From positions 1-64,000 of the forward strand of contig CALYBD010000004.1 in NCBI GenBank assembly GCA_944393745.1: 64,000 nt of DNA, written 5' to 3'. The position numbers were made by a program, and so were the translations under genes. Below the pieces are notes generated by a model. It did no database searches, was not told the DNA's origin, and saw only the letters and a program-made list of their open reading frames with translations. Origin of the DNA: an uncultured Alphaproteobacteria bacterium (GTDB lineage: Bacteria > Pseudomonadota > Alphaproteobacteria > CAAGCB01 > CAG-977). Below, piece after piece: positions 44,053-53,450 of this stretch. Every line of letters begins with the position of its first letter. The first letter of the stretch is position 1.

Positions 44053-45224
44053 TTTTTTTTGCCGGCCGTTTCCAAAACAACCGCCGCAGCCTTTTGACTG
44101 GGTGTAACCGTATCGTCCGCCCCCAGCGTTTTTAATACGTCAAAAGCCTGCGTAACCTCTGTTTCGCGATAAACCTGATCGTCCAACAGCTTTTCAATTT
44201 CCGCCGTTAAATTGACGACGGTACAGTCTTCCAACAAATATTCTTTCACAATTTCCCGATCGGGCAAAATGTTCACCAGATTTGCAAACCGTCCGGACAC
44301 CAGCTTTCTGGCTAAAAAAGAACTGATCGGATTCATTTTATACGCTATTGTGTACGGCACTTTTGCCATCGCCAATTCCAGCGCAACCGTCCCCGAAGCC
44401 GCCAAAGCCGCATCACAGGCGGCAAAAGCATCATAACGATTTGCTTCGCCCGTCACAACGTGCACCGGCAAAACCCAATCCGCAACAGCCGTTCGAACCG
44501 TTCTTTCAACCGTTACAACCGTCGGGATCACAATGTGCATATCCGGATATTTCTTTGCCAAAGCCGCAACGGTTTCCTTGAAAACCGGCAATAAATATTT
44601 CGTTTCGGACCGCCTTGATCCCGGCAAAACGCATAACAGCTTCACCTGATCCGACACGCCGATCTGTTTTCTGAACGCTTTGCCGTTTCCTTTTGACGCA
44701 CCGCCTTCAACAACGGGGTGGCCGACAAAATCCACTTTTAACCCGTATGGTTCAAAATATTTCGCTTCGTACGGTAACAGAGCCATCAGCCGGTCAATAT
44801 AACGCCCGCAGGTTTTTGCGCGCCCTTTTTTCCAGGCCCACACCTGCGGCGCGACATAATGAATCTGCGGAATCCCGGTATGCAGAGCCTTCAACCCTTT
44901 ATTCACGCGGGCAGAAAAGCTCCAGCTGTCAACCGTTATGACAACGTCCGGCTTTTGCGCGGCAATATCTTCAACCGTTTGCCGGATTCTCTTTAAAATT
45001 CTGGGAATGGACGGAATGACCTCTGCCAGCCCCATCACCGCCAATTCGGAAGAATCAAACAGGCTTTCAAAACCGTTTTCAATCATGGTTTCTCCGCCGA
45101 CGCCGGCAAAACGGACTTTTCCGTTCGTTTTTTCACGCAAAGCCCGCATCAGTCTGGACGCCAGCAAATCGCCGGACGGTTCGCCTGCCACCAAATAAAT
45201 GAACAATTCGTCATTCTGTGTCAT
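44049..45224 (-). CDS. lpxB: Lipid-A-disaccharide synthase
   Basis: GT19 enzyme that joins UDP-2,3-diacylglucosamine and lipid X to form the lipid A disaccharide at the inner membrane. Landmarks are LVAGEPSGDLLASRL at 11-25, FAGVGGETMIENGF near 38, YVAPQVWAWKKGRAK near 125 and the C-terminal PGSRRSE and VTGEANRYDAFAACDAALAASGTVALE. It has 391 residues and closes the long pyrH-lpxB operon. It overlaps lpxI by 14 bases. Confidence 0.97.
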   Translation of the reverse strand: MTQNDELFIYLVAGEPSGDLLASRLMRALREKTNGKVRFAGVGGETMIENGFESLFDSSELAVMGLAEVIPSIPRILKRIRQTVEDIAAQKPDVVITVDSWSFSARVNKGLKALHTGIPQIHYVAPQVWAWKKGRAKTCGRYIDRLMALLPYEAKYFEPYGLKVDFVGHPVVEGGASKGNGKAFRKQIGVSDQVKLLCVLPGSRRSETKYLLPVFKETVAALAKKYPDMHIVIPTVVTVERTVRTAVADWVLPVHVVTGEANRYDAFAACDAALAASGTVALELAMAKVPYTIAYKMNPISSFLARKLVSGRFANLVNILPDREIVKEYLLEDCTVVNLTAEIEKLLDDQVYRETEVTQAFDVLKTLGADDTVTPSQKAAAVVLETAGKKN

Positions 45225-46041
45225 CTGCTATCTTTATCCCAACAATAAACACCTTTAATTCATTTGCTTTGGCCAGAACGGATTCCCGATCGGCAATCAG
45301 TGTTTTTCCCGCTTGAACGGCAATGCCGCGCAGTCCGGATTCATACACGTTGATAACGGTCTGAACGCCGATTGTCGGCAAATCCGCCCTTTGTTCCTGA
45401 CGGGGTTTTTTTGTTTTGACCAAAACGCCGCCGGGACCGGGACGCGACAGATCTTTGCAGCGTTTGATCAATGCGTCCGTTCCTTCTACGGCTTCCACCC
45501 CCAAAACAATGCCTTGTTGAACCACCACGGATTGCCCGACGTCCAAAGCCCCCAAACCCCGCGCAATTTTAATGCCGTGTTCAATATCGTCCCGCGCCTG
45601 TTTGTCAGGCTTGACTTTTCCCAAAACACCTTCGCCGGCCAGAATATCCCCCATGACCTGATGAATACCAATAATTTTAAAACCTTCCGTTTCAATATAT
45701 TTGATAACGGAAGTCAGCAGATGATCGTCTCCGAAAGCTTTAAAACCGATTTTGGCCAGAAACTTTGCCGTCCACCAATCCGGACGCAACTGAAACAAAG
45801 ACGGACGCTGAACCGGTCCGATCATTACGATTTCCCGCACATCGTGTTTTTTAAAAAAAGCGACTGCTTTGCCGGCCTCTCCCAGTCGGATCCACAGGCT
45901 GGGTTCATTTCCGACGATTTCGGGCAAAGCAAAATCTTTTAAACAGACCAAAACAAAAGGACGGCCTTCCTGACGACAGTGATCCATCAACTGTTTCGGC
46001 AGAAAGCCGCCCCCGGCAATAATTCCCAGTTTTTCAGCCAT
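45211..46041 (-). CDS. lpxI: UDP-2,3-diacylglucosamine pyrophosphatase LpxI
   Basis: LpxI cleaves UDP-2,3-diacylglucosamine to lipid X and UMP and replaces LpxH in most Alphaproteobacteria. The 276 residues begin MAEKLGIIAGGGFLP; further family pieces are VMIGPVQRPSLFQLRPD near 81, GEGVLGKVKPD near 132 and the C-terminal RADLPTIGVQTV segment. The start at 46041 directly follows the lpxA stop; a longer reading adds 38 residues inside lpxA. Confidence 0.95.
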   Translation of the reverse strand: MAEKLGIIAGGGFLPKQLMDHCRQEGRPFVLVCLKDFALPEIVGNEPSLWIRLGEAGKAVAFFKKHDVREIVMIGPVQRPSLFQLRPDWWTAKFLAKIGFKAFGDDHLLTSVIKYIETEGFKIIGIHQVMGDILAGEGVLGKVKPDKQARDDIEHGIKIARGLGALDVGQSVVVQQGIVLGVEAVEGTDALIKRCKDLSRPGPGGVLVKTKKPRQEQRADLPTIGVQTVINVYESGLRGIAVQAGKTLIADRESVLAKANELKVFIVGIKIADDTE

Positions 46042-46042
46042 A

Positions 46043-46843
46043 TTATTCCGCAATAGATGATTTTTCGGACGGATGCATAAAACCGCGTTTGTAATCCGTC
46101 TGCATAAAATCAACAATTTCCTGAACGGGCGTGCAGTCGTGATACGTCTCGCCAACCCGTTTAATACGATCGGCCAACGTTCCTTCGCCCTTAAATATTT
46201 CGGAAACGGCCAAGCGCAGATTATTGATGACTTCCAAAGAAAACCCCCGACGCTTCAATCCGATAATATTCACGCCTTCCAGGCAATTAAAGGAAATCAG
46301 CGAATACGGAATAACATCGCGCGTTATTCCGCACATGCCGCCGACCATGGCATGAGCCCCGATTCGGGAAAATTGATGCACCGCAGATAAACCGCCGATA
46401 ATCACATTATCGCCGACTTTAACGTGTCCGGCCAAAGTGGCATTATTGGACATCAGCACATTATTGCCGATCACACAATCATGCGCGATATGCGTCCCGA
46501 TCATAAACAACCCGTTATCGCCGACGATCGTGACGTTCTTATCCCCCGGTGTTCCCGGCTGCATCGTTGCATATTCCCGGATAGAGTTGTTTTTTCCGAT
46601 AATCAGTTTTCCTTTTTTTTCTTTGTCTTTCAGGTCCTGATTTTTTCCGCCGATTGCGGCAAAAGGACGAATTTCCGTGTTTTCGCCGACCACCGTATCA
46701 CCGCCGACCCAAACATGAGACACCAGCTGAACGCCGTCTTTTAATTCAACCTGAGAACCGACAAAACAATACGGCCCGATTGAAACATCGTTTCCGATTT
46801 TTGCACCGTCTTCAATAATTGCGGTGGAATGTATTGTTGTCAT
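46043..46843 (-). CDS. lpxA: UDP-GlcNAc acyltransferase
   Basis: LpxA adds the first 3-hydroxyacyl chain to UDP-GlcNAc. The 266-residue protein is a left-handed beta-helix of hexapeptide repeats over about 185 residues, followed by a C-terminal helical part. The catalytic His lies in THIAHDCVIGN near residue 121, and GMCGITRDVIPYSL near 168 matches the substrate region. It lies six bases after fabZ. Confidence 0.97.
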   Translation of the reverse strand: MTTIHSTAIIEDGAKIGNDVSIGPYCFVGSQVELKDGVQLVSHVWVGGDTVVGENTEIRPFAAIGGKNQDLKDKEKKGKLIIGKNNSIREYATMQPGTPGDKNVTIVGDNGLFMIGTHIAHDCVIGNNVLMSNNATLAGHVKVGDNVIIGGLSAVHQFSRIGAHAMVGGMCGITRDVIPYSLISFNCLEGVNIIGLKRRGFSLEVINNLRLAVSEIFKGEGTLADRIKRVGETYHDCTPVQEIVDFMQTDYKRGFMHPSEKSSIAE

Positions 46844-46849
46844 ATTTTT

Positions 46850-47305
46850 TTACTTTTCATCAAAAATCATTGCCGTAAAGGTCGATTCGGCATGCAGGAC
46901 ACCGTTAACGGTTGCTTCTCCGCGGAAACGATATACGTTGCGGCGGGCGACTTCTTTGGTGACATGCATTTTCAACTGATCCCCCGGCAAAACGGGTTTG
47001 CGGAATTTAGCGGATTCGACGCTCATGAAAAAAACGCCTTTTTTAGCTCCGTCCGTATTGGCAGACATCACCGTTACCGCGGCGGTCTGCGCCATGGCTT
47101 CAATCATCAAAACGCCCGGCATAACCGGATTTTCGGGAAAATGGCCCGTAAACTGCGGTTCGTTCATCGTAATATTCTTTATGCCGATGCCTTCTTCGCC
47201 TTCCCTTAGGATAGCCACCTTATCCACCAGCAAAAACGGATAACGATGAGGAATTAATTTCAAAATTTCATTAATACCGATTTCTCTGATAACATTTTCT
47301 TCCAT
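46850..47305 (-). CDS. fabZ: 3-hydroxyacyl-ACP dehydratase
   Basis: FabZ dehydrates 3-hydroxyacyl-ACP in fatty acid synthesis and competes with LpxA and LpxD for this substrate, which explains its place between them. The 151-residue hot-dog fold has LIPHRYPFLLVDKV at 16-29, the catalytic His in GHFPENPVMPGVLMIEAMAQ near 54-73 with the Glu that follows, and a normal C-terminus. Confidence 0.97.
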   Translation of the reverse strand: MEENVIREIGINEILKLIPHRYPFLLVDKVAILREGEEGIGIKNITMNEPQFTGHFPENPVMPGVLMIEAMAQTAAVTVMSANTDGAKKGVFFMSVESAKFRKPVLPGDQLKMHVTKEVARRNVYRFRGEATVNGVLHAESTFTAMIFDEK

Positions 47306-47316
47306 AACAGACTCTC

Positions 47317-48333
47317 TTAACGTTTTGTAATTTTCTTTAAAGTCGCAAAATGGCGCATAAACTCTTTAATCGGAACGGCCGGAGTCCCCATCAGGCTTTC
47401 CATCGGCGCAACGTCACGCATCACGCCGGACTGAGCCGCAATCTGAGCACCGCTGCCGATTTCCAAATGTCCGGCCAAACCGGCCTGTCCGGCCAGAACG
47501 ACGAAATCGCCAAGCTTTGTGCTGCCGGCAACGCCGACCTGAGAAACAATGACGCAGCATTTTCCCGTCTGAACGTTATGTCCGAACTGAATCAGGTTAT
47601 CCATACGCGTTCCGTCACCGATCACCGTATCGCCCAAAGCGCCTCTGTCAATACAGGTATTGGCACCGATTTCGACATCATTGCCGATAAGAACACGCCC
47701 CAACTGAGGAATTTTCGTATGCCCTTTGGGACTCATGAAAAATCCGAAACCGTCCTGCCCGATGCGTGCGCCGGGATAAATATAGACCTGGTTGCCGGCC
47801 AATGTATAAAGAACCGAAGCATTTTCCCCGATAATACAATCATCGCCGAAAACAACATTATCCCCGATCACCGCATTCGGGCAAACATGACAATTTTTTC
47901 CCAGCGTTACATTTTCGCCGATAACGGCCCCCGCATCAATGCGTGATCCCTGACCGATAACGGCACTGTCGGCAACAACAGCTTTCGGGTGGACAACGGT
48001 TTCTTTTGCCGATTCTGACGGATAAAAAGCCGCTGCCACCAACCCGTAAGACCTGTACGGTTCTTTGGAAAGCAGGACGGCCGTTCCCTTCGGCGCCGAA
48101 GCGGCAAAATCCGGATGAACAATACAAGCACCGGCTTTTGTCTGTTCCAGATCGGCAATGTATTTTTTGCTCAGCAGAAAGCTGATATCGTCCGCACCGG
48201 CGTCATGCAGCGAATTGACGTTTTTGATTATCTTTTCCGGATCAACGCCGTCGGGCAATTCACATCCGCCGATTTCAGCCAGCTGCTTTAAGGTAAACGG
48301 TCCTGCCGTTTTAAAAAAACGCGTATCAGGCAT
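47317..48333 (-). CDS. lpxD: UDP-3-O-(3-hydroxyacyl)glucosamine N-acyltransferase
   Basis: LpxD adds the second hydroxyacyl chain. The 338 residues comprise an N-terminal uridine-binding domain (to about 105), a hexapeptide beta-helix (about 110-290) with DGFGFFMSPKGHTKIPQLG near 194, the catalytic His in NLIQFGHNVQTG near 243, and a C-terminal helix. GGGAG precedes the ATG. Confidence 0.97.
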   Translation of the reverse strand: MPDTRFFKTAGPFTLKQLAEIGGCELPDGVDPEKIIKNVNSLHDAGADDISFLLSKKYIADLEQTKAGACIVHPDFAASAPKGTAVLLSKEPYRSYGLVAAAFYPSESAKETVVHPKAVVADSAVIGQGSRIDAGAVIGENVTLGKNCHVCPNAVIGDNVVFGDDCIIGENASVLYTLAGNQVYIYPGARIGQDGFGFFMSPKGHTKIPQLGRVLIGNDVEIGANTCIDRGALGDTVIGDGTRMDNLIQFGHNVQTGKCCVIVSQVGVAGSTKLGDFVVLAGQAGLAGHLEIGSGAQIAAQSGVMRDVAPMESLMGTPAVPIKEFMRHFATLKKITKR

Positions 48334-48348
48334 TTAATGCTCCCGTAC

Positions 48349-48909
48349 TTATTTAGATTTAGACTCAGACTTTTCCAAAGTCACCTTTTTCAACTCAAGC
48401 TTGGGCATTTTTTTGTTAATGCGCTTAATCGCTTCTTCGGTGACGTTCAGTTTTTCGTCAACATAAAAAGTATTGGCCAGATTTAAAACGGCATCAAAAT
48501 CGTTTTCTTCGGCCAGTTCTTTGATGACCGGATTAATCGCTTTTTCTTTAAATGACAACACGGCGTCAACAAAATTTTTCTGCAATTCGGCAGCCGCGGC
48601 CTGAGCTCTGGCCTGCAGATCTTTTTCCGATTTATCAATCGCATCCAAACGTTTGCCGACATCGGCCTTGGATAATTTTGTGCTTTCTTCTTCTAATTTT
48701 TGTTTTTCCGCAATAATTTCTTCCAGTTCTTTTTCCAGATCAACCTTCAAGACAGCCAGAATTTTATCGCGTTGCATCTGCAACCCCTGCAAAGCCGTTG
48801 ATTTCTGAGCCAGTTCCGGATCATTGACAAAGCCAAACTTTTCAGCCTTTGCCGTATCCGCAAAGAAAATACAGGCAAGAGCGATTGAAAGACTGATTAC
48901 TTTTTTCAT
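48349..48909 (-). CDS. skp: OmpH/Skp-family periplasmic chaperone
   Basis: The 186-residue product has a signal peptide (cleavage after AKA near 22) and a long Lys/Glu/Gln-rich helical hairpin in the region 40-140, the tentacles of the Skp trimer. Skp shields unfolded outer-membrane proteins on the way to BamA, whose gene ends only four bases upstream. Sequence conservation in this family is low, so the call rests on architecture and context. Confidence 0.9.
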   Translation of the reverse strand: MKKVISLSIALACIFFADTAKAEKFGFVNDPELAQKSTALQGLQMQRDKILAVLKVDLEKELEEIIAEKQKLEEESTKLSKADVGKRLDAIDKSEKDLQARAQAAAAELQKNFVDAVLSFKEKAINPVIKELAEENDFDAVLNLANTFYVDEKLNVTEEAIKRINKKMPKLELKKVTLEKSESKSK

Positions 48910-48912
48910 GTT

Positions 48913-51183
48913 TTAAAATCCCCATCCAAAGTTTAAACGAAAATACTCTGTTTCATCAAAACGTTCTTTTAAGATCGGTATCGCGTAATCGACATTTATC
49001 GGTCCCAACGGAGACGACCACACAAAACCGATACCGATACTACCACGCAATTTTGAAGAATACCACATTTCAGATGCATCAAAATCATCAGGTTTTCCGA
49101 TCAGGCCGAAATCCGCAATATTTTTCCCCCTCATACCAAATTCGCTGGGCAGTCCCAGAGGAAACATCAACTGCACTCCGGCCGTTGCCTGCCAGTTGCC
49201 GCCCAAAGCATCATCACCGACTTTGGAACGCGCCGTGACACCGCCGTCTTCAAACCCGCGCAGGGTTGAACCGCCCAAGAAATAACGGTTATTTAACCGA
49301 ACGTCCTGCCCGATTCCAAAAATATACCCGCCCGATGTTGACAGCCCCAGAACCCACTTGTCGGACAGCGGATAATAATACGCCGCGCTGATATCCGTGC
49401 GCAGATATCGCGTATCGCCGCCAAAACCGGCCAAATCGTTTGATAAAGAAATATAATACCCTTCCGACGGATTGTAACGATTGTCCAAATAATCCCAGAA
49501 CAGTGTCTGACTGATCATGGACGTCAAAGTGGTCCCTTCCTGTTCTTTAACATAAATAGACGCGGATTCGCTGACGTCCACGATTTTATCCTGGCGCAAC
49601 GTATATTTGACGGTATGCGATAATTCTTCGGTATATTTCCAGCTGAAGAAAACAGAACCGCCGCCCATTTCCGAATCATAAGAACTGCGGTCCGAATAAT
49701 TCCGAGTCAGATAAAAAACATCAAACCCCAAAGCCAATTCCCGATCCAAAAACCACGGTTCGACGAAACTGATGTCAAACAGAGTCCTTTCTTCGGCAAT
49801 CGAGGCGGAAACCCCTACCCGGCGCCCTGTTCCCAAAAAGTTATTTTCCTGAACGGACACTTCCGCCAAAGGCCCGTCATACGATGACCAACCGACCCCT
49901 AATTTCAAAGACCCCGTTGATTTTTCAGAGACTTCCGTTTTCAAAATTGCCCGATCCGGCGTGCCTTCCACCGGTTCCAGATCCATCATTACCCGATCGA
50001 AATAATTTAAATTTTCAATCCTTTGTTTGGACCGGCGGATTTTTGCGGGACTGTAAGCATCTCCCTCGGAAAAACGAAATTCACGGCGAATCACGCGATC
50101 CTGAGTACGGGCATTTCCCGTAATCTGAATTTCATCAACAAACAGATGTTGACCTTCTTTGATATTAAAAACAACGTCAACAATGTCTTCTCCTTCGCGC
50201 TTTTTTAAATCAGAAGACACGTCAACAAAAGGAAATCCTTTTGCCCCGACGGCATTAATCAACGCAATTTCGCTGTTTTCGACCTTTACATTATTAAACC
50301 ACGCACCCGATTTTACGGATACGACATCTGCCACACTGTCGGCATCCAGTCCTTTTAAATCAGATAAAACCGTCACATCGCCGACCTGATACCTGGGCCC
50401 CTCCTCCATGACAAGAGACAAATAAAAATCTTCGCGATTCGGGGACAGTTCGGCAGAAGCGGAAATAATCCCGAAATCCATATAACCGTGCTGCAGATAA
50501 AAACGGCGCAACAATTCCTGATCATACGCAAAACGATCCGGATCATAAGTATCCATGGACGTAAACCAACGATACCAGCGGTTTTCTTTGGACAGCATTT
50601 GTTCTTCCAGCTCGGTCGCGTCAAAAGCCTGATTGCCGATAAAATCAATTTTGCGGATAAATGCCGGCTGTCCTTCGTTAATTTCGAAAACGACGTCCAA
50701 TCGGTTCTGAGAACGTTCGATAATTTTCGGTTCAACCTGAGCCGAATACCGCCCCATACGCTTGTATAATTCTACAATCCGCTGTGTATCCCGACGAGCT
50801 TTGGAACGTGTAAAGACAGAACGCGGATGCAAAGACAGTTCGTCTTTAAGCTGTTGGGTTTTGATTTTTTTGTTTCCTTCAAACGAAATCTGATTGACTA
50901 TCGGATTTTCAACCAGATCAACGTTCAGCACGCCGTCTGTCACGGACAGGCGCACATCGGCAAACAGCCCCGTCGAAAACAAAGACTTCAACCCTCTGTC
51001 AAGCTGTTCGTCGGAAACAATGTCTCCTTTGCGAATCATCAGGTACGTCAAAACCGTTTCCGGCTCTATACGCATAATCCCGCTGATCACGATCCGGGAC
51101 ACCGTTTCTTCTTTTTCCGCGGCCGCAGCGACGCAAAAAGGAAAAAACAGCAAAAAAACGACGAAAACAAGCAGTCTTTTCAA
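48913..51183 (-). CDS. bamA: Outer-membrane protein assembly factor BamA
   Basis: The 756-residue protein has a signal peptide (to about residue 20), five POTRA domains (about 25-420) and a C-terminal Omp85 barrel ending in FRLNFGWGF, the Phe-terminated barrel signal. GSTLRGFEDGGV near 610 is the family VRGF/Y loop. The start codon is TTG at 51183: AGGTGA lies before it, an in-frame stop precedes it and the signal peptide begins there. The next Met is after the signal peptide. Confidence 0.96.
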   Translation of the reverse strand: MKRLLVFVVFLLFFPFCVAAAAEKEETVSRIVISGIMRIEPETVLTYLMIRKGDIVSDEQLDRGLKSLFSTGLFADVRLSVTDGVLNVDLVENPIVNQISFEGNKKIKTQQLKDELSLHPRSVFTRSKARRDTQRIVELYKRMGRYSAQVEPKIIERSQNRLDVVFEINEGQPAFIRKIDFIGNQAFDATELEEQMLSKENRWYRWFTSMDTYDPDRFAYDQELLRRFYLQHGYMDFGIISASAELSPNREDFYLSLVMEEGPRYQVGDVTVLSDLKGLDADSVADVVSVKSGAWFNNVKVENSEIALINAVGAKGFPFVDVSSDLKKREGEDIVDVVFNIKEGQHLFVDEIQITGNARTQDRVIRREFRFSEGDAYSPAKIRRSKQRIENLNYFDRVMMDLEPVEGTPDRAILKTEVSEKSTGSLKLGVGWSSYDGPLAEVSVQENNFLGTGRRVGVSASIAEERTLFDISFVEPWFLDRELALGFDVFYLTRNYSDRSSYDSEMGGGSVFFSWKYTEELSHTVKYTLRQDKIVDVSESASIYVKEQEGTTLTSMISQTLFWDYLDNRYNPSEGYYISLSNDLAGFGGDTRYLRTDISAAYYYPLSDKWVLGLSTSGGYIFGIGQDVRLNNRYFLGGSTLRGFEDGGVTARSKVGDDALGGNWQATAGVQLMFPLGLPSEFGMRGKNIADFGLIGKPDDFDASEMWYSSKLRGSIGIGFVWSSPLGPINVDYAIPILKERFDETEYFRLNFGWGF

Positions 51184-51191
51184 AAAATCAC

Positions 51192-52283
51192 CTAATGAAA
51201 CAAACGGACGAATATACGGACGATATCATTCCATGAAGTGAGTATCAACAGGCATAACAGTAAACCTATCCCTATGTTTAGGGCTGCCATTTGTATTTTT
51301 TCGCTGACCGGGCGGCGAATAATTCCTTCAACGGCGTAAAACAGCAAATGCCCGCCGTCCAAAACGGGAATGGGCAGCAAGTTCACTAAACCGATTCCGA
51401 TCGAAACCTGAATTAAAAACAAAACAAAGCTGATCACGCCGCCTCTGGCCGCATCACCAGACGCTTCGGCAATGCCCAAAGGCCCGCGCATATCATCGGC
51501 CGAACGTTGCCCCAGCAGAATGCGTTTTAAAATAACCAGCGTATCCGCCGTAATTTCCCAAGCTTCCCGCACGGATTCGACAAAAGCCTGCGGCACGGAC
51601 AACGGTTTAAAGTGTTCGGACGTCATAACGGCCTGCACGCCTAAGACAGCACCGCCCTTTTCTTCGGACAAATGTGCCGTCAAAGGAACTTCTTTGCCTT
51701 CCCGCAAAACAACCATATTCAATACGCTGTGCAACTGGACATAACGGCGCACATCGGCAAATTCTTTAATTTCTTCGCCGTTAATTTCTATGATCCGGTC
51801 ATTTTTCAAAATCCCTGCCGCTTCGGCCGCGGATCCCTTGCTGACTTCGGAAACAATCGGCGGAACGACAATCATGCCGAAAATCGACAGAAAAATCGTC
51901 AAGAGAACAATCGCAAAAATATAATTCATTGCCGGCCCTGCGGCAGAAATAAAAGCTTTTGCCCATAACGGCTGATGCGGAAAAGAAATTTTCTTTTCTT
52001 CTTCGGTAAATTCTTTGGCTGCTTCGTCCGTTGTGGCGCTGGCCGCATCGGCGTCACCGAACATCTTGACATAACCGCCCAAAGGAATCAGACACACTTT
52101 CCACAGTGTTCCTTTTTTATCCTGGCGCGACCACAAAGTCTTTCCGAATCCCAAAGAAAACTCGTCAACCTTTACGCCGGACAGACGTGCCGCCCAGAAA
52201 TGACCGAATTCGTGCACGATCACAACCAGGGAAAGAACGATCAAAAAAGAAAGCGGATATAATACGGCCAAAAAAGCTGACAT
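51192..52283 (-). CDS. rseP: Site-2 intramembrane protease RseP
   Basis: RseP cleaves membrane-bound anti-sigma factors and signal peptide remnants within the inner membrane. The zinc motif HEFGH is near residue 24, followed by GVKVDEFSLGFG. One PDZ domain is visible (GSAAEAAGILKNDRIIEING), shorter than the enterobacterial two-PDZ form, and LLPIPVLDGGHLLFY near 311 provides the third metal ligand. The ATG at 52283 follows an in-frame TTG one codon earlier. Length 363 residues. Confidence 0.95.
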   Translation of the reverse strand: MSAFLAVLYPLSFLIVLSLVVIVHEFGHFWAARLSGVKVDEFSLGFGKTLWSRQDKKGTLWKVCLIPLGGYVKMFGDADAASATTDEAAKEFTEEEKKISFPHQPLWAKAFISAAGPAMNYIFAIVLLTIFLSIFGMIVVPPIVSEVSKGSAAEAAGILKNDRIIEINGEEIKEFADVRRYVQLHSVLNMVVLREGKEVPLTAHLSEEKGGAVLGVQAVMTSEHFKPLSVPQAFVESVREAWEITADTLVILKRILLGQRSADDMRGPLGIAEASGDAARGGVISFVLFLIQVSIGIGLVNLLPIPVLDGGHLLFYAVEGIIRRPVSEKIQMAALNIGIGLLLCLLILTSWNDIVRIFVRLFH

Positions 52284-52291
52284 CAATTTTT

Positions 52292-53449
52292 TTACCCCTT
52301 CTGCAAAACAGATTCTGCCGTTTTTCTGGCTTCACCGTCCACGGCCATGACATCTTGTATTGTTGATACAGGATCAAGCGGCAACATTTCAACGACTTTT
52401 TCAACAATGCGCACAATATCCAAAAATCCGATTCTGCGCTTTAGAAAAGCGCCGACGGCCACTTCGTTGGCAGCATTCATAACCGCCGTTGCCGTCTGAC
52501 CTTTTTGCTGACATTCTTTGGCCAAACGCAGCGCGGGAAAACGATCTTCATCTGGCGCATAAAAAGTCAATGCCGCCATTTTCGTAAAATCCAGTCTGGC
52601 CGTCGGAGATTCCATTCTGTCCGGCCAGGCCAAAGCATAAGCAATCGGCGTGCGCATATCCGGCATTCCCATATGCGCCAAAACAGAACCGTCTGCATAT
52701 CCGACGGCACTGTGCACAATAGACTGCGGGTGAACCAAAACTTCGATTTTATCCACCGGTACTTTGAACAAATGGCAGGCTTCGATAATTTCCAGTCCTT
52801 TATTCATCATTGTTGCGGAATCGACCGATATTTTCGCCCCCATGTTCCAGTTCGGGTGAGCCACGGCCTGTTGCGGCGTTGCTTTTTCCATAAAGCTTAA
52901 ATCTTTTTCGCGGAAAGGCCCGCCCGAAGCAGTCAGCAAAATACGATCAACGGCGCCGCGGTGTTTTTCTTCCAACGTTTGAAAAATCGCACTGTGTTCC
53001 GAATCAACGGGAATCAAAGTTGTATGATATTCCCGAATCGCCTGCATAACAATTTCACCGGCACAGACCAACGTTTCCTTATTCGCCAAAGCCAACGTTC
53101 TGCCGCGTTTAACGACTTCCATCGTCGGCAACAATCCGGCAGCACCGACAATGGAAGACATCGTCCAGTCCGCGTCTTCTTTGGCTGCATCAACAACAGC
53201 CTGAAAACCGGCCGCGACACGAACGGAGGTCCCCGCTAAAAGTTCTTTTAATTCGGTATATTTTGTTTCATCTGCGCTGACGGCCAGTTCCGCTTTTAAC
53301 AGCTTTGCCTGTTCCGCCAACAAAGAAATATTCTGATTTCCTGTCAACGCCGTCACGCGATAATTATCCGGATACCGGCGAATAATATCCACCGTGTTTT
53401 TCCCGATAGAACCGGTTGACCCCAGAATCGTAATCTTTTTTTGTGCCAT
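52292..53449 (-). CDS. dxr: 1-deoxy-D-xylulose-5-phosphate reductoisomerase
   Basis: Dxr makes MEP, the committed step of the non-mevalonate isoprenoid route, using NADPH. The 385 residues begin MAQKKITILGSTGSIGKNT (nucleotide-binding Gly motif); ALANKETLVCAG near 120, PVDSEHSAIFQ near 144 with the metal-binding residues, and LTASGGPFRE near 171 are typical. The start at 53449 lies one base after the cdsA stop with GGGGGT upstream; an 11-residue longer reading enters cdsA. Confidence 0.97.
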   Translation of the reverse strand: MAQKKITILGSTGSIGKNTVDIIRRYPDNYRVTALTGNQNISLLAEQAKLLKAELAVSADETKYTELKELLAGTSVRVAAGFQAVVDAAKEDADWTMSSIVGAAGLLPTMEVVKRGRTLALANKETLVCAGEIVMQAIREYHTTLIPVDSEHSAIFQTLEEKHRGAVDRILLTASGGPFREKDLSFMEKATPQQAVAHPNWNMGAKISVDSATMMNKGLEIIEACHLFKVPVDKIEVLVHPQSIVHSAVGYADGSVLAHMGMPDMRTPIAYALAWPDRMESPTARLDFTKMAALTFYAPDEDRFPALRLAKECQQKGQTATAVMNAANEVAVGAFLKRRIGFLDIVRIVEKVVEMLPLDPVSTIQDVMAVDGEARKTAESVLQKG

Positions 53450-53450
53450 T

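Noticed and set aside
44040-44072. Inverted repeat GAAACGGC/GCCGTTTC with a T-rich loop
   Set aside because: It lies within the ends of gph and lpxB, the T run is in the loop and not after the stem, and it could be chance; not called as a terminator.
45313-45942. Open frame of 209 codons on the plus strand
   Set aside because: Antisense to lpxI, which is clearly the real gene; no ribosome site and no recognisable product.
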